Program-made: the position numbers and the translations under genes | Notes under the pieces: model-generated | Databases searched by the model: none | Told to the model about the DNA's origin: nothing | The model's input: only the letters and a program-made list of their open reading frames with translations | Shown: in pieces, positions 24,500-34,725 of the stretch | Numbering within the stretch: the stretch's first letter is position 1 | Layout of the letters: every line of letters starts with the position of its first letter | From: Carnegiea gigantea | Taxonomy: Eukaryota > Streptophyta > Magnoliopsida > Caryophyllales > Cactaceae | Length of the DNA stretch: 64,000 bases | Reading direction: 5' to 3' | Assembly (NCBI GenBank): GCA_029747015.1 | Contig: JAKOGI010000819.1 | Span: 1 to 64,000 of the forward strand

Positions 24500-25406
24500 C
24501 TATGTGATTTTCTTAGGTAAGTCTCCTAGGCATACACAATAAGGGTCAATGGAGGGATCACACCCTCTAAAGGAACCTAGGGACACAAAATTATTAGCAT
24601 TCCCACTAAGCACATCAAACACTTTATTCTCAAAACCCAAGTCAACATTAGAATCACAAATCTCAGGATTATCAATGGGCGTATCAATGTAATGCTTGGG
24701 GGAAAGAGGGGGGTAATGAAAAAATAGGTGAAACATGAAAATGATCAAGATGATTAGGGAGAACATTATCATCAAAACCAATGCTAGGAGACGATTCATA
24801 CACCAACACATCACGTAAACCCTCTAAGGGAGTCTCAACTACATCATACACCTTGTCAAAAGTATCTTCTGAGTCAAAACATGCATCAGCGACACTAGAC
24901 CTAGAAACAACCCCAAAAGGCTCACCCACCTCGAGCCCCATGCACTGAGCTAAACGAAAGGATGAATCATGTAAGGTCAAGACAACTTCACTATTGTCCC
25001 AGGGTGATACAACGTTAGATTGATCATAGCATGCATAACACAAACACGAATTAGTAGGATGGTCAGAAGAATTACACAAATCACACCAAAAAGTGCCATT
25101 ATATGATCTAGCATGGAGTGCACAAGGATCAGGAAATGAATATTTAGAAACACGACTAACCTTCTCAAATTCAAATGAATCCCAAGCAATCCACTCAAGC
25201 AAATACCATGCCTCATTGATATTTTTAGCAAGAAAGCCCCAAGATTCTAAAAGAACTCGGGTTTCAATATTCACGCCCTCATTAACAATATCTAAAATTT
25301 CCCATTTATCCACACAATAACCACATTGAGCAAGAAAGGCATTTAAACGCTTAAAATACCTCCAAAATAATTCTTGCTCGAATTGGGAAAAATGGAAAAT
25401 TGCCAT
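24500..25406 (-). pseudogene. TR-GAG-like gag protein (frameshifted)
   Basis: The first frame (24684-25406, 240 codons) opens MAIFHFSQFEQELFWRYFKR, typical of the short gag-like protein of plant TR-GAG elements. It includes RLNAFLAQCGYCVDKWEI, an acidic helical region with WYLLEWIAWDSFEF, and one zinc knuckle CDLCNSSDHPTNSC (residues 108-121, CX2CX4HX4C). A frameshift near 24700 moves the reading to 24500-24814. That frame continues YPPLSPKHYIDTPIDNPEIC and ends with DPYCVCLGDLPKK. It lies just downstream of the primer site, so this is the first and only ORF of the element. RT and integrase must come from another element. Confidence 0.8.
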
Positions 25407-25490
25407 TGTTTTTTTTTCAAAAATTTTTTAAAACAAAAATAAAATGCTTAGTCAAACCTCTCAGGAAAAACCCAATATTTGACATTAATT

Positions 25491-25506
25491 CCTGGCAACG
25501 GCGCCA
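25491..25506 (-). promoter_or_regulatory. Primer-binding site, tRNA-Asp type (TR-GAG-like)
   Basis: Minus strand TGGCGCCGTTGCCAGG, one mismatch to the complement of the tRNA-Asp 3' end, 6 bp from the LTR. Same tRNA as the Athila-like elements. Confidence 0.87.
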
Positions 25507-25512
25507 AAAACT

Positions 25513-26737
25513 TGATAGGCCCGCAAGCGCACGGTGACGTTGTAGCAAATCAAGGTCAATCCCATAGAAACTAGGATGATATACTAGGTTATATTCCCTC
25601 ATGTTAGGCTAAGTGAATCCAAATTTGAGAATGAAATTTAACTATTCTATTATCTAATCTAATGAATAAATAGTCAAGGAATTATATAAAACTAGCAATC
25701 TCCCAACTCATGTATTAGTCAAGCGCTTCTTTCTCAATTGGTTGTTTTAAAATGATAATCAAAGTATCACAACCCTCTTTCAAGGTAGAGCAAAATAGCT
25801 AAATCTAACAAATTACCATTTCTCAAGGGCTCTCGATTCATTTAGGTTTATTATGCATGCGATTATCAAATCAATGGTTTCTCAATCGTTGTGGTCTCTC
25901 AAGACTCCATATAAGCAGGTCAAATCCTAGGATTCCGGTATTAGATTTCATCTTTCATTTCTTCACCCAACACCCACAACATGCAAAAAAGTGGTCAAAT
26001 TCGTCATAAGACAATAAACTTCTAGCATTCGATAAAACCATCCAACAAATTCAAAAGCACCAAATAATATCAACACAAGATCAAGAAATTTATAAGCATT
26101 TGCATAAATCCAAAATTAAGACAAAAAAGACAATCAAAATTACAAAACATAAATCTAAATTTAGAGAAGAGAAGAGAAGGGAAGAGAAAAGAGATGCACA
26201 GCCAAAATTGCGCTTGAACCGTCGTGCAAACCTGGAATGGAATCCTTGTAAATCTTCCCTTCAACTCACTCTCTCTCCCTCTAATCTAAATCCTAGTCTA
26301 ACTAATGAAATTGAAGATAGGAATTGAAATGATGGGGTGATGAGATCATGATTTTGTTGTTGTGAAATGGCCCTATTTATAGAAAAACACAATTAACCTT
26401 AGCCGCACGATGAGGGAAAATGAACAGGCTAGCAGTTACGCCTCCACCACGGACCGTGGCATCCACCATGGGCAGATTATGGTGCTAGCTGGAATCAAAA
26501 TTTTTCTCTTCTTCATTCCATGGGCATAACAACTCAGGGCACTAGTGGGGTGTCAAGATATATCCAATGAGGTCAAATGTTGGCTCGAAATGGCCTAAAG
26601 TCCTGCAAAACACATCAAACAACCGTACCCAAGCATAAAGCAGGAAAAAGAGTATAAACTGTAACATAAAGCATATAATTTTCCCCAAAAATGGAGGAAA
26701 ATGACCCCAAAATAATATATACATTAAGCACTTATCA
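25513..26737 (-). repeat. TR-GAG-like 5' LTR
   Basis: Plus-strand ends TGATAGGCCCGCAAGCGCAC and CATTAAGCACTTATCA, about 1.23 kb. Contains the near-palindrome CCACGG-A-CCGTGG at 26447-26459. Confidence 0.88.
26447..26459. repeat. Inverted repeat CCACGG-A-CCGTGG in TR-GAG-like LTR
   Basis: Six-base perfect arms around one base. The other LTR has lost it (near 22061-22090). Confidence 0.9.
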
Positions 26738-26980
26738 CATAGGACCCGTCCGAAGTCTAAAAATTATTCATGATGCGTTGTTATGTGGTCTGTGGTTCTA
26801 AGTCTACAATCCACATAGGATTAGATTTAGAAAGAAGGATAGAACTAGCAACATTAAAGTCATTCGCATGAGCATAGTAAAGCGCCTTCTTAGGCTCAGT
26901 GCAATCATGAGCTTAGTAGCCCATTTGGTTATGGTTGAAGCACTTTAAATTTGTTAGATTCTTCCTTTTCCCACTCTTTT
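26738..26980 (-). pseudogene. Ty1/copia fragment 3: gag zinc knuckle and protease start
   Basis: Minus-strand reading KKSGKRKNLTNLKCFNHNQM, then AHDCTEPKKALYYAHANDFN, then SNPMWIVDLEPQTT. The usual knuckle CX2CX4HX4C is damaged (second Cys is His, the His is Tyr followed by a stop). The protease DSGAT-type site reads DLEPQ. The frame joins fragment 2 across the TR-GAG-like insertion and fragment 4 across the CRM-like insertion. Confidence 0.85.
26976..26980. repeat. Target-site duplication CTTTT (left)
   Basis: Matches CTTTT at 33982-33986 exactly. Confidence 0.88.
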
Positions 26981-28102
26981 TGATGTATCCTCAAGGGAAA
27001 GCCAAGAGGATGGGAAAATTGTAAGAAAAGTGCTAGAAGTTCTAGGCAACTTTGAAACCACAAACTCACCTTAGACTTGGATAAGCAACCAGAACTAACA
27101 CCAACCTTGGATACAGAAACACCACCAAGGAAAGATGTTAGGGCCCTTAACCACCCCTTGGATACAGAAACACCACCAAGAAGGAGTTAAGACTCTTGCT
27201 AGATCACCACTCAACCCGGCCAAAGGAAGAGATAAGCTAGAAGAGAGTTTGAGAGTTCAAAGGAGCAAAGCTCAACTTCATTTCATACAAATGCTTGAGT
27301 GGCCGGCCAAAGGGCCTTGGGGGGGTTTAATACAAAGCTTTCAAGTAAAAACATAGGCCTTAGGTTGCACTACAAGCTAAACTAGGCAAAAATACAAAGA
27401 TCAAATCAAAGCATAAAAGGATAGATGCATCCTCCACTTGACACCTCTTCATTGCTAATCTTGAGGATGATGTGTCGACTTTGGGGCCAATGGAAGCTTC
27501 TTTGCTGCTAAGTACTCTTCATGATGGCTCTTGCAAGTGGCTAAGCATAGATTAGAGCAACAATCACCTCACTCTTCTCTCCTTGTACCCGGCTGCCCAT
27601 TATCCGGTTAAAAGGGTGTTTTGTGCCTTGTTTTGGTGGTTAATAGCTCCTCATGTGTGTAATTTGGCTGAGGTTTTTTAATGGCCATTTGATAATATTT
27701 TTAAAGTACTTTCAAACCATAAAAGTTTCAGATCAAATAGAGGAGAAATGGGCCACCAAACAGCTCCTTGTTTCAGCCATGTCCAGTTCAGCGCCAGGAA
27801 GCAGCACTTGACTTTGCTTGAGGTTTTGAGGTATCAAATGAACTCCAAATGACTTGCAAGAGGTCTTGATGGAAAGAGCACATCTTGAACTTAAACTTAG
27901 GCTTCCTGCAACCCCGTTTCAGCCTTGGGAAGGTTAGGAAATCAGGTGCACAAAACCGGGTTTGTGCACGCCTGAAATTCCAGTTTTGACAAAAAAGTTC
28001 TCTTGTGTTCCTAGGCTGATTTCTTGCACTTTGGACGTGGAACTTGGACTCTTTGGGCTTCCTTGTGGGCCATGGGTCATGCTAGGGGATGGACCTCCAT
28101 CA
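26981..28102 (-). repeat. CRM-like 3' LTR
   Basis: 1122 bp, plus-strand ends TGATGTATCC and CCTCCATCA. One extra A near 27682 relative to the other LTR. Its first ~169 bp (minus strand) are also coding, see the pol entry. Confidence 0.93.
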
Positions 28103-30342
28103 TCCTCCCCTTGTTGAAGAGAATTTGCCCTCAAATTGATAAGGTTGTCATCCTCCTCATAAGGGCTAAGGTCGGCCACATTGAAGGTGGCCGACACGCC
28201 ATATTCACCGGGCAAATTGATCTTGTAGGCATTGTCGTTGATGCGTTCTAGCACTTCAAAGGGACCGTCGGCTCTTGGCATCAACTTGCTCTTCCTTTTA
28301 GAGGGAAACCTTTCCTTTCTCAAGTGAACCCATACCAAATCACCGGGGTGAAACACCATCTTCTTCCTATGCTTGTTGGCACGGTCCTTGTAGGATGCAT
28401 TGGCCTTCTCTATCTTTGCCCTCACGGTCTCATGGAGCTTTTGGATCTCTTCAACTCGCTTGCTAGCGTCCATGTGAGGCTTCTCATTCATCTCCCTAGG
28501 AACAAGATCAAGGGGACTCAAAGGGTCCAACCCGTAAACTACCTTGAATGGGGACATACCCGTGGCCTTGCTAGGTGTTTTATTGAAAGCGAACTCGGCA
28601 TGAGGCAAGGCTAAGTCCCAAGCTTTGAGGTTGAACTTTACTAGCACTCTTAGAAGGCTTCCCAAAGTCCGGTTGGTGACTTCGGTTTGCCCATCCGTTT
28701 GAGGATGGCATGAAGTGCTATACTTGAGCTTGGTTCCCATCTTCTTCCAAAGTGTCACCCAAAAATGGCTAAGGAACTTGGTATCCCTATCCGAAACAAT
28801 GGATCTAGGGATGCCATGCAACCTCATTACTTCCTTGAAGTATAGATCGGCAATGTGGGTGGCATCGTTGGTCTTGGCACAAGGTATGAAATGGGCCATC
28901 TTAGAAAAACGATCAACAACAACAAAGATTGAATCTTTACCCCTTTGTGTCCTTGGAAGGCCAAGGACAAAGTCCATGCTTACATCTTCCCAAGGATGGT
29001 TGGGAGTGGGTAGGGGTGTGTAAAGACCGTGGGGTAGGAGGTGACTTTTGGCAACTTGGTAGGTTGCACATCTCTTCAACACATCTTGGACATCTTTGCT
29101 CATACTCGGCCAATAATAATGTTCCCTTAACATCATAAGGGTCTTGTTTTCTCCAAAGTGACCGGCAAGAGATCCTCCATGGACCTCACGTATGAGTAAC
29201 TCTCTTGTGCCACACTTAGGCACGCACAATCTTGATCCCTTGAATAAAAATCCATCTTGGACAAGGAAGTCACCTTTGGGATGTCGAAGGCACTCCTTGT
29301 AGAGCTCTCCCAAATCTTCATCATTCTCATAGAGGGACTTCAAATGCTCAAAACCAAGAATGCAAGCATCAAGTTGGAATAGCAATAAGTGCCTCCTTGA
29401 CAAGGCATCGGCTCCTTGGTTGAGCTTTCCGGACTTATGCTTGATGGTGAAGTTGAAAGATTGGAGGAACTCCACCCACTTGGCATGCCGTGAGTTAAGT
29501 TTATGTTGCCCTTGAATGTATTTCAAGGCTTCATGATCGGAGTGCAAGATGAACTCACTAGCCACCAAGTAATGATTCCAATGCTCAAGGCACCTCACTA
29601 TTACATAGAACTCCTTATCATAAGTGGAGTACTTCCTCCTTGAGTCACAAAGCTTCTCACTAAAGAAGGCTAAGGGCCGCCCTTCTTGAGTGAGAACTCC
29701 TCCAATGCCAACTCCCGATGCATCACACTCTACCTCAAACACTTTATCAAAGCATGGCAAGGCAAGAACCGGTGCTTGGGTGAGTTTGGACTTGATGGTT
29801 TCAAAGGCTTCTTGAGCCTTGGGAGTCCACTTGAACGATGCACCTTTGATAACCTCGGTCATAGGGGCCATAATGGTACTAAAGTTTCTAATGAACCGCC
29901 TATAGAATGAGGCAAGCCCATGGAAACTTCGCACATCATGAATACTCTTGGGGGTTGGCCAAGACCGAATTGCTTCCACTTTACTCTCATCAACTTTGAT
30001 GCCTTCACTTGTGACAATGTAACCAAGGAAGGTTACCTCATGAGTGAAAAATGCACACTTCTTGAGGTTACCATAGAGCTTTTCCTTCTCTAGAACCTTC
30101 ATGACTTGTGTGAGATGTTGAAGGTGCTCTTCTTCATTCTTGCTATAGATGAGGATGTCATCAAAATACACCACAACGAATTTGCCAATGAAGGGCCGGA
30201 ACACTTGGTTCATGAGCCGCATGAAGGTACTTGGAGCATTTGACAATCCGAATGGCATGACTAGCCACTCATACAAGCCTCCTTTGGTTTTGAAGGCCGT
30301 TTTCCATTCATCTCCCTCTAATGCGGATTTGGTAGTAACCAC
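27934..30342 (-). pseudogene. CRM-like pol, second part: RT, RNase H, integrase
   Basis: 802 codons continuing the gag-pol polyprotein after a frameshift. The first eight or so residues are out-of-frame. RT is at about 9-115 with the active-site motif YFDD (59-62). RNase H is at about 200-315 (D207, E244, D269, D312). Integrase: H388 and H395 of the zinc finger, C425, but Tyr at 428 where the second Cys is expected. Core triad D457, D518, E554 is present. The GPF-type module (DGPFEVLERINDNAYKINLP) is at 692-711. No ordinary chromodomain follows. The last ~55 residues (from about 748) are encoded inside the 3' LTR, a layout known from CRM elements. It would copy and integrate the element but is inactive as it stands. 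Confidence 0.92.
28103..28113 (-). promoter_or_regulatory. Polypurine tract of CRM-like element
   Basis: Minus strand CAAGGGGAGGA directly before the LTR start TGATGG. It lies inside the pol reading frame. Confidence 0.85.
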
Positions 30343-32476
30343 TTCTCAAATCCACCTTAGAGAACACACTAGAACCATATAATTCATCAAGCATATCCTC
30401 AAGGCGGGGAATTGGATATCTATACTTGATGGTTATCTTGTTGATTGCTCGACTATCAACGCACATACGCATGCTCCCATCTTTCTTTGGCACAAGGAGG
30501 GCCGGAACCGCACAAGGGCTCAAGCTCTCTCTAATCAACCCCTTATCCATAAGCTCATCAACTTGCCTTTGGATTTCCATGGTTTCTTTGGGGTTTGTCC
30601 GATAAGCCGGTTTGTTTGGGAGAATGGAACCGGGTATGAGGTCTATGTGGTGTTGGATGGTTCTTTGTGGTGGTAAGCCGGGAGGTATTTCCTCGGGAAA
30701 GACATGGCTAAAGTGTTCAAGGAGGGAAAGGGCTAGGGGGTGTGATGGAGTGGAGGTTTCAGATTCTTCAAGGGTGGCTAGGATCCACTCCTTGAAGGCC
30801 TTGAATTCATGGTGAGAAGCCTTAAGGAGAGGCTCACTTACGGCTAGAAGCATGTCCGAATGATCATGGCTTGGTTGGGGCTTACTTTTGTGGAGTTGGG
30901 AAGGGCTTAATGGGGCAAGGGTGATCTTTTTCCCATCTTTGTGGAAGGTGTAGGTGTTTAGATAGCCATCATGTATGACCTTCCGATCAAACAACCAAGG
31001 TCTCCCCAACAAAAGGTGACATGCATCCATGGGGATGATATCACACCACAATTCATCATGATAGTGCTTCCCAATTGAAAATGAAATCAGGCATCTTGAA
31101 TTAACTTGCAACCCCTTACCTTGATTTAGCCATTGGATGTTGTAGGGGTGAGGATGAGCCGAAGCTTGAAGGCCAAGCTTCTCCACCATAGTCACGGAAG
31201 CCACATTTGCACAACTCCCACCATCAATGATGAGGGAACACACTTTGCTTTGAATGGTGCAACGTGTATGGAAAATGTTCTCCCTTTGTTCTTCATGCTC
31301 TCCGCTTTTGGTACTCAAAGCTCTCCTCAATACAAGTAACTCTCCTTCATCCGCTTCCTCAATCACTTCTTCTCGTTCCTCCATGTAATGCACACCTTCT
31401 CTTTCTTCCTCCTCTTCTCCCTCTTCTTCTCTTCTCTCATCCCACTCGGCCAAGGTGATAACTCTCCTATTTGGACACTCCGAAGCAATGTGCCCAAGAC
31501 CTTGACACTTGAAACATCTCCTTTGGTCATTTGGCTTAGGGTTGGGACGGTTTTGGGAAGGTGGAGTCTTTTGTGGGACTTGGTTCTTTTGTGGAGGTGA
31601 GGGTGTAGTAACCGTGGGTTTGGGAGGTGGATAAGAGCTCCCCTTGTTGAAAGGTTGGCTCTTGGGAAAGGGTTTGGGAGGTTCTCTTTTGTAGAGCTTG
31701 GATTTCCTTTGTTGCTCAACTTTGTGGGCTAAGACACACACCTCATCAAAAGTGGTGTATTGTTGCAATTCCACCACATGGGCATACCTAGGATCTAACC
31801 CACCCAAATATCTCACTATGGTTTGCTCTTCGGGCTCTCTCAAGTCACACTTGATTAACAACTTCTCAAATTCCCTAGTGTACTCCTCAACACTCAAGTT
31901 CCCCTGGGTGAGATTGTGAAGTTGGGAATTGTCTTGTAGGTAAGATGGGGGTAAGAAACGGGCTTTGAGTTTGGTTTTCATCTTTTCCCATGTTCGAATC
32001 TTTCCCTTCCCTTGCCTAACTCTCTTAGCACAAAGGTTGGACCACCAAAGAGAAGCATATTTACGAAGTTTAAGGGCCACAAGTTTTACCTTATTTCCCT
32101 CGGAAATCTCTTTGTAGTCAAAGATTCTCTCAACGGTTTGCATCCATTCCAAGAACTCATCGGGGTCTAGCTTCCCTTCAAATTCTGGAATCTCCACTCG
32201 AATGTCTCCTTGGTGAGAGGTTGTCCGCCTTCCTCTTCTTGATCTTCTATAAGCCTCCTCTTCACTTGACGAGCTCAAGTGTGGGGCTTCTCTTGCTTCC
32301 GGCTCGGAGTCGGAGGAGTTAGAAGATCGGGAACTTCTAATCTCCTTTCGTTTTTGCTTCAAGGAGTCTCCAAGTTGTCGCCTCAAATACTCGTTCTGAC
32401 CTTTGATCTCTTCATTCTGTAGCTTCAAGGCCTCATAATTCCTCATGAGAGCCTCAAACTTTTCCTCCATGGTCAT
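30308..32476 (-). pseudogene. CRM-like gag-pol, first part: gag, protease, start of RT
   Basis: The open frame extends up to 32626 (772 codons from there), but the more likely start is [20 protein letters not shown] at 32476, after the palindromic repeats. A second Met in strong ACCATGG context is two codons on. Positions below are in the 772-codon frame. A coiled-coil-like segment is at 52-95. The gag core [20 protein letters not shown] through [13 protein letters not shown] spans 140-300. The knuckle [14 protein letters not shown] is at 371-384, and an acidic stretch is at 397-430. The protease [12 protein letters not shown] has its catalytic Asp at 468, with LLLGRPWL at 538-545. RT begins near 705 and the frame ends at [11 protein letters not shown] net 2-nt loss in an AGAGAG-like run shifts the frame there (about 30315-30320). 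Apart from this break both frames are uninterrupted. Confidence 0.92.
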
Positions 32477-32844
32477 GCTAGTAGTGCTTGTGTTGAAACA
32501 AGCAGGAACTTCACGGCCTGAATGTGGCACGGGCGTGCTGTGAGGCACGGGGCGGCCGTGCTCTGGTTCTGGACGGGAGTGAAGTTGAGATGTTGCTGGA
32601 AAAGGGGTGGCACGGTCGTGCGACATGGCACGGGGTGACCGTGCTGAAGTACTGGGTGTGGATGAAAAAGGAAGTGTGGTTGGAATGTGAGGGTGGCACG
32701 GTCGTGCTCTTTGGCACGGGCTGACCGTGCCGATTTTCTGGATGGTGAAAAACCGTGGAGCACGGTTTGGTGTTTTTGAGGGGGAATGTGTTTGGGGTGT
32801 TTGGAAGGGTGTTGGGCAGCAAGCTTAGGCCTAGGGAAGCCTTA
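32477..32844 (-). promoter_or_regulatory. CRM-like leader with three ~85-bp palindromic units
   Basis: Plus-strand units start at 32524, 32607 and 32693 (spacing 83 and 86 bp). Each begins GTGGCACGG or GTGGCACGGG and carries two near-palindromes of the type GCACGG..CCGTGC. Upstream is a perfect 8-base stem, AAACCGTG-GAG-CACGGTTT, at 32750-32768. The region lies between the primer site and the likely gag start, so it would be the RNA leader. Confidence 0.8.
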
Positions 32845-32856
32845 GCTCTGATACCA
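32845..32856 (-). promoter_or_regulatory. Primer-binding site, initiator tRNA-Met type (CRM-like)
   Basis: Minus strand TGGTATCAGAGC, perfect 12-base match, 4 bp from the LTR. Confidence 0.95.
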
Positions 32857-32860
32857 AATA

Positions 32861-33981
32861 TGATGTATCCTCAAGGGAAAGCCAAGAGGATGGGAAAATT
32901 GTAAGAAAAGTGCTAGAAGTTCAAGGCAACTTTGAAACCACAAACTCACCTTAGACTTGGATAAGCAACCGGAACTAACACCAACCTTGGATATAGAAAC
33001 ACCACCAAGGAAAGATGTTAGGGCCCTTAACCACCCCTTGGATACAGAAACACCACCAAGAAGGAGTTAAGACTCTTGCTAGATCACCACTCAACCCGGC
33101 CAAAGGAAGAGATAAGCTAGAAGAGAGTTTGAGAGTTCAAAGGAGCAAAGCTCAACTTCATTTCATACAAATGCTTGAGTGGCCGGCCAAAGGGCCTTGG
33201 GGGGGTTTAATACAAAGCTTTCAAGTAAAAACATAGGCCTTAGGTTGCACTACAAGCTAAACTAGGCAAAAATACAAAGATCAAATCAAAGCATAAAAGG
33301 ATAGATGCATCCTCCACTTGACACCTCTTCATTGCTAATCTTGAGGATGATGTGTCAACTTTGGGGCCAATGGAAGCTTCTTTGCTGCTAAGTACTCTTC
33401 ATGATGGCTCTTGCAAGTGGCTAAGCATAGATTAGAGCAACAATCACCTCACTCTTCTCTCCTTGTACCCGGCTGCCCATTATCCGGTTAAAAGGGTGTT
33501 TTGTGCCTTGTTTTGGTGGTTAATAGCTCCTCATGTGTGTAATTTGGCTGAGGTTTTTTATGGCCATTTGATAATATTTTTAAAGTACTTTCAAACCATA
33601 AAAGTTTCAGATCAAATGGAGGAGAAATGGGCCACCAAACAGCTCCTTGTTTCAGCCATGTCCAGTTCAGCGCCAGGAAGCAGCACTTGACTTTGCTTGA
33701 GGTTTTGAGGTATCAAATGAACTCCAAATGACTTGCAAGAGGTCTTGATGGAAAGAGCACATCTTGAACTTAAACTTAGGCTTCCTGCAACCCCGTTTCA
33801 GCCTTGGGAAGGTTAGGAAATCAGGTGCACAAAACCGGGTTTGTGCACGCCTGAAATTCCAGTTTTGACAAAAAAGTTCTCTTGTGTTCCTAGGCTGATT
33901 TCTTGCACTTTGGACGTGGAACTTGGACTCTTTGGGCTTCCTTGTGGGCCATGGGTCATGCTAGGGGATGGACCTCCATCA
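32861..33981 (-). repeat. CRM-like 5' LTR
   Basis: 1121 bp, same ends as 26981-28102. Differences from the 3' LTR seen by eye are near 32923, 32971, 32995, 33358 and 33618, plus a missing A near 33560. It also carries an unused copy of the pol tail. Confidence 0.93.
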
Positions 33982-34725
33982 CTTTTGATCACCTTGTTGG
34001 TCACGCTTATGTTTCTTATATGGCCTAGCTTTGCCTTTCCAGTTCCCTCAGTTCTTACACTTAGAATCTTTTCCTAATTTAGAGGATGACACGTCCAACA
34101 CCCATCATTTTAGTAGCCTCTTGCCGCTCTTCCTCTAACTTGAGATGTCGCCACACATCCTTAAAAGTTGTTATATACTCATCATGAGTGAGGGTCATCT
34201 TCATATGATCCCAACTATGAGGCAGGGAATGGATCACAACCTAAACTTAATGTTCATCGATCAACATATAGCGCACATCTATCAATCACTAATTTTGTTG
34301 GACATTTGCGTTGGATGCTTCTTCATAGGAACATATGGGTGCTTCTTAGAGGTGTCTAACTTAATTGTGAGTGACCTAAGTTTGGTAACTAAAATAGTTC
34401 CAAACTGTGCTTTGACAGCTTCCCATATGTTTTTGGCATTAGCATGGACCTTGAACTCCCTTATGAGATCGTTATCTAAACTGCTTTGTAACGCGAGGCA
34501 AGATAGAGAGTTCTCATGTTCTCATGCTTTGTAGGCTTCACGGTCTTGCCTATGCTAGGTTGCCTTACCTGCTTCAGGCTCATTCATGATAGTATTTAGA
34601 GTCCCAAGAATCTCTTGTTCTTCTAGTATATATTGCACTTTCATGTCTCAGATTTCATAATTGTCACAATTGAGCTTTTCACCTTTATTAAGCTCTATAA
34701 TAATACTCTTAGAGGCAATCGACAT
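33982..34725 (-). pseudogene. Ty1/copia fragment 4: gag
   Basis: The minus-strand start MSIASKSIIIELNKGEKLN lies at 34725. Pieces of the copia gag domain follow: NCDNYEI, DMKVQYILEEQEILGTLN, then NSLSCLALQSSLDNDLIREF, NMWEAVKAQFGT, KLRSLTIKLDT, and MTLTHDEYITTFKDVWRHLK with EERQEATKMMG. The segment up to 33982 contains stops and then reads into the knuckle in fragment 3. The first five bases (CTTTT) are the right target-site duplication of the CRM-like element. Confidence 0.88.

Larger units (their letters stand above)
21138..26737 (-). mobile_element. TR-GAG-like non-autonomous LTR retrotransposon
   Basis: 5.6 kb, minus strand, with LTRs at 21138-22436 and 25513-26737, a tRNA-Asp primer site, a polypurine tract, and a single gag-like reading frame. 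No pol domain is seen. The perfect 5-bp duplication CATAG defines it exactly. Its LTR 5' end (TGATAAGTGCTTAATG) and its 3' non-coding sequence resemble the Athila-like elements in this window. Confidence 0.9.
26981..33981 (-). mobile_element. CRM-like Ty3/gypsy retrotransposon, young and near-complete
   Basis: 7.0 kb on the minus strand: 5' LTR 32861-33981, tRNA-Met primer site, palindrome-rich leader, gag-pol in two overlapping frames, polypurine tract, 3' LTR 26981-28102, perfect 5-bp duplication. The LTR starts TGATGGAGGTCC. The pol frame runs into the 3' LTR, and gag carries a [14 protein letters not shown] knuckle. These traits fit the CRM (centromeric) chromovirus lineage. LTRs differ by about five substitutions and one 1-bp indel. 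Confidence 0.9.
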
